Below are positions 62,054 to 64,000 of a DNA stretch of 64,000 nt, piece after piece. Source of the DNA: Malus domestica (Eukaryota > Streptophyta > Magnoliopsida > Rosales > Rosaceae). The notes beneath the pieces were generated by a model that was not told the DNA's origin, searched no databases, and saw only the letters and a program-made list of their open reading frames with translations. The stretch spans positions 26,317,501 through 26,381,500 of the forward strand of contig NC_091665.1 in assembly GCF_042453785.1 (NCBI RefSeq), given 5' to 3'. The translations under genes were made by a program, and so were the position numbers. Numbering within the stretch: position 1 is the stretch's first letter; every line of letters starts with the position of its first letter.

Positions 62054-62328
62054 TTATAGAATTTTATGTTTATGATTAAAAATATTCATATTATGAATCA
62101 TTCTGTAATATTATATCTACTAAAAATAAATTAAAACTAAGGTGGTTTAGTCAATTTATTGTAACATATACATAGATGGTTAGTAATGTTTTTACCAATT
62201 TCGTTTATCTGTTTTTATACAGCTAGATGACCAAATGACCTTAGTTTTAAATGAGTATATATAGAGATAATCTTTATAGTGTGATTTATATTATGAACGA
62301 TTTTGATCATAAACACGAAATTCTATAA
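62054..62328. mobile_element. 275-bp MITE with long inverted repeats
   Basis: The left arm TTATAGAATTTTATGTTTATGAT pairs with the complement of the right arm, TTATAGAATTTCGTGTTTATGAT, for about 48 bases. A second inner pair, TTAAAACTAAGGT, also matches inversely. No clear target duplication was found, so the superfamily is open. Confidence 0.65.
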
Positions 62329-63437
62329 CGGTCTCCTTTTCAAAATCTTAAAAAAAAAAATCTTTTGGTTAAAATGAAGTTTTGGCAATGGCGGCGAGGT
62401 TACAGAATCAACATTGATTGGCTCTTGGACGACGTACTTCTCTTAACCTGCAAATTACGGTTGGAAATGCTTACATTTTAAATTATAATAAATTAATTAA
62501 CAATAATAAATAGGCCCAAGAGATTCAAGACCTTTTAAGTGATTAGAACCGTTGGACATGCCACATGGATAATAAGAGAATTTAAAACTAATTGCATATT
62601 GTTGTGTGTTGGAAATCTGACGTAACAAGTATATTCGGTTATTTTACTTCTGATTGTACGAAGATCTCTTGTGGCATGTGATCAAGATAACAATTGATGG
62701 ATCAGACTCTGAATTTTTATCACATTATGTAGAGACAGATGTGCTCGTGAGGTTGAATTTCTCTTCCCGCACTTTGGATAAAAGGGCATGTTTACTTAAT
62801 AAAATTGGGGAAATGAAGGCATTAGAGAGCTAAAGATACGAGAAGAAAAAAGAATCAGATCAATTAGTCTTTATGGATCGATTTGGTTTCTGATTTTTAG
62901 GTATTTAATATGGATTTCAAGGGAACTTTTCCATTTTTTTATGTGCAAATAAATACAGTAGAAAATTAAGGAGTGAAATGATTCCCTTACGTATATTTTA
63001 GTGAACGCAAAGAACTCAAGAATCAAAAAAATTTATATTTCTAACTCATGGAAGTAAACATGCTCAATTTAAGCTTAACAAAGATCCATTTTCAATATGA
63101 AGGTCGAGATACAGTCAACATAAATGACTCCTTTCATGCATGAAGCGAAGCATTTTGTTTAAAGATTGAAGGGAAGGGGCATCAAATCACATGACCAAAA
63201 TGCTTGTAAGGTAGGTGGCGACGGTGATTAGCTGCATAATACAAGATTTCGTCCGCCAAATGACAAACAATTAAGATTATGTAATCAAACTTTTGGACTT
63301 ATGTTCAACAAATACTTTAAAATTATTTAATCTTAATTTTATTTTTTAAAATTTTTCTTTAATTTTGTATTGAGTAAAGACACGAGAACCCCAATTGAAA
63401 TGGTGACTTGAAATTCCAATGGTAGTGCCTTTGACAT
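62329..63437. other. Intergenic DNA
   Basis: AT-rich. I see no gene or paired repeat ends. Confidence 0.4.
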
Positions 63438-63556
63438 CATGACCATGACGACAACCGTGAAATATGACATTTTTGGCTCTCTAGCTTCTATTCAAAGCAT
63501 GACAATGACGACGACCGTGAAATATGACATTTTTGGCTCTCCAGCTTCTGTGTATC
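63438..63556. repeat. Two-copy 60-bp tandem repeat
   Basis: Units at 63438-63497 and 63498-63556 share ACCGTGAAATATGACATTTT and TGGCTCTCxAGCTTCT with few differences, so this is a recent duplication. Confidence 0.88.
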
Positions 63557-64000
63557 AAAATCTAAGTAAAATGCTTAAGTAAATGCTACACTTTATTCAC
63601 TTTGACAAGCTTCTAAATTCTACTACTAAATAGTGAATTCCACAAAGGATCCCTTCCACCTAATCATTTTCACCAAACAATCCGGACTCTTGAAATTTGA
63701 TTTAACGGTTAAAGTTATTATAATTTTTTGAGTGAGCTCCTGTTTATAGTCGTTTAATCAAATTTTAAGAACCCAGATTGTTTGATGAGGAGAATCAGGT
63801 GAAAGAGATCCAAAAAGTATCCATTTTCCGTTTAAAATACCTAACTCTTTGTCCAAGTTGTTAGTGTTGATAATGACATCGGCATCCACTTTTATCCATT
63901 TTCATACAACCCAATTTCCCAATACGTATCAACATATTTTATAATACGTGAATTTGTAACTTTACGTGAGAGTACTGGTTACTTGCATTCTTATCAACTT
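63557..64000. other. Intergenic DNA to the window edge
   Basis: AT-rich with no supportable feature. Confidence 0.4.

Noticed and set aside
1-64000. CRISPR arrays, bacterial operons, tRNA or rRNA genes
   Set aside because: The DNA is plant nuclear. I saw no spaced direct-repeat array, no cloverleaf I could fold by eye and no rRNA words; a tRNAscan run would be needed to exclude tRNA genes fully.

Overview
The window reads as nuclear DNA of a dicotyledonous plant. Its genes have short exons with GT/AG introns, the intergenic DNA is AT-rich, and there are many LTR, hAT-like, MITE and LINE fragments. The genes kept, the repeat style and the gene order suggest a woody rosid, possibly Rosaceae (apple/pear group). 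That placement is an inference, because no species-specific marker was tested.

Layout. 1-7.8 kb: an old Ty1/copia element with 268 and 278 bp LTRs and a perfect 5-bp target duplication, carrying a 797-bp hAT-type insertion. 8.1-8.3 kb: a small MULE-like MITE. 9.9-13.2 kb (+): DSK2, a ubiquitin-receptor (ubiquilin) gene with 8 exons. 15.3-17.4 kb (+): a three-exon gene for an unrecognised 275-residue protein. 19.6-20.8 kb (-): an intronless C2H2 zinc-finger/EAR repressor like DAZ1/DAZ2. 23.1-26.1 kb (-): a decayed PPR gene. 26.2-30.2 kb: a transposon cluster with one hAT-like element nested in another, a 293-bp LINE tail, and a hAT-like element carrying a captured piece of an ATG18/WIPI autophagy gene. 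31.4-37.1 kb (-): a second decayed PPR gene, split by a 3.6-kb copia element that itself holds a 1.3-kb hAT-like insertion. 37.6-41.2 kb (-): GAUT3-like pectin galacturonosyltransferase, 9 exons. 41.9-45.7 kb (-): a receptor-like cytoplasmic kinase (RLCK VII type), 6 exons, with a decayed partial copy of itself just downstream. 49.2-54.2 kb (-): a bromodomain protein of the BRD1/BRD2/BRD13 type, 9 exons. 55.4-58.1 kb (+): a TANGO2/NRDE protein, 5 exons. 58.5-59.1 kb (-): a type 4 (Ec) seed metallothionein, 2 exons, with ABRE and RY boxes upstream. 59.1-64 kb: repeats and no gene I can support.

The genes do not form an operon or pathway. From memory, the DAZ1-like, DSK2, At2g17140-like PPR, At2g17210-like PPR and At2g17220-like kinase genes all have closest Arabidopsis relatives in one small stretch of chromosome 2 (At2g17140-At2g17220). 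The window therefore looks like a conserved microsyntenic block in which both PPR members have died. All exon coordinates come from reading frame, splice consensus and family similarity by eye; no search or transcript data were available.
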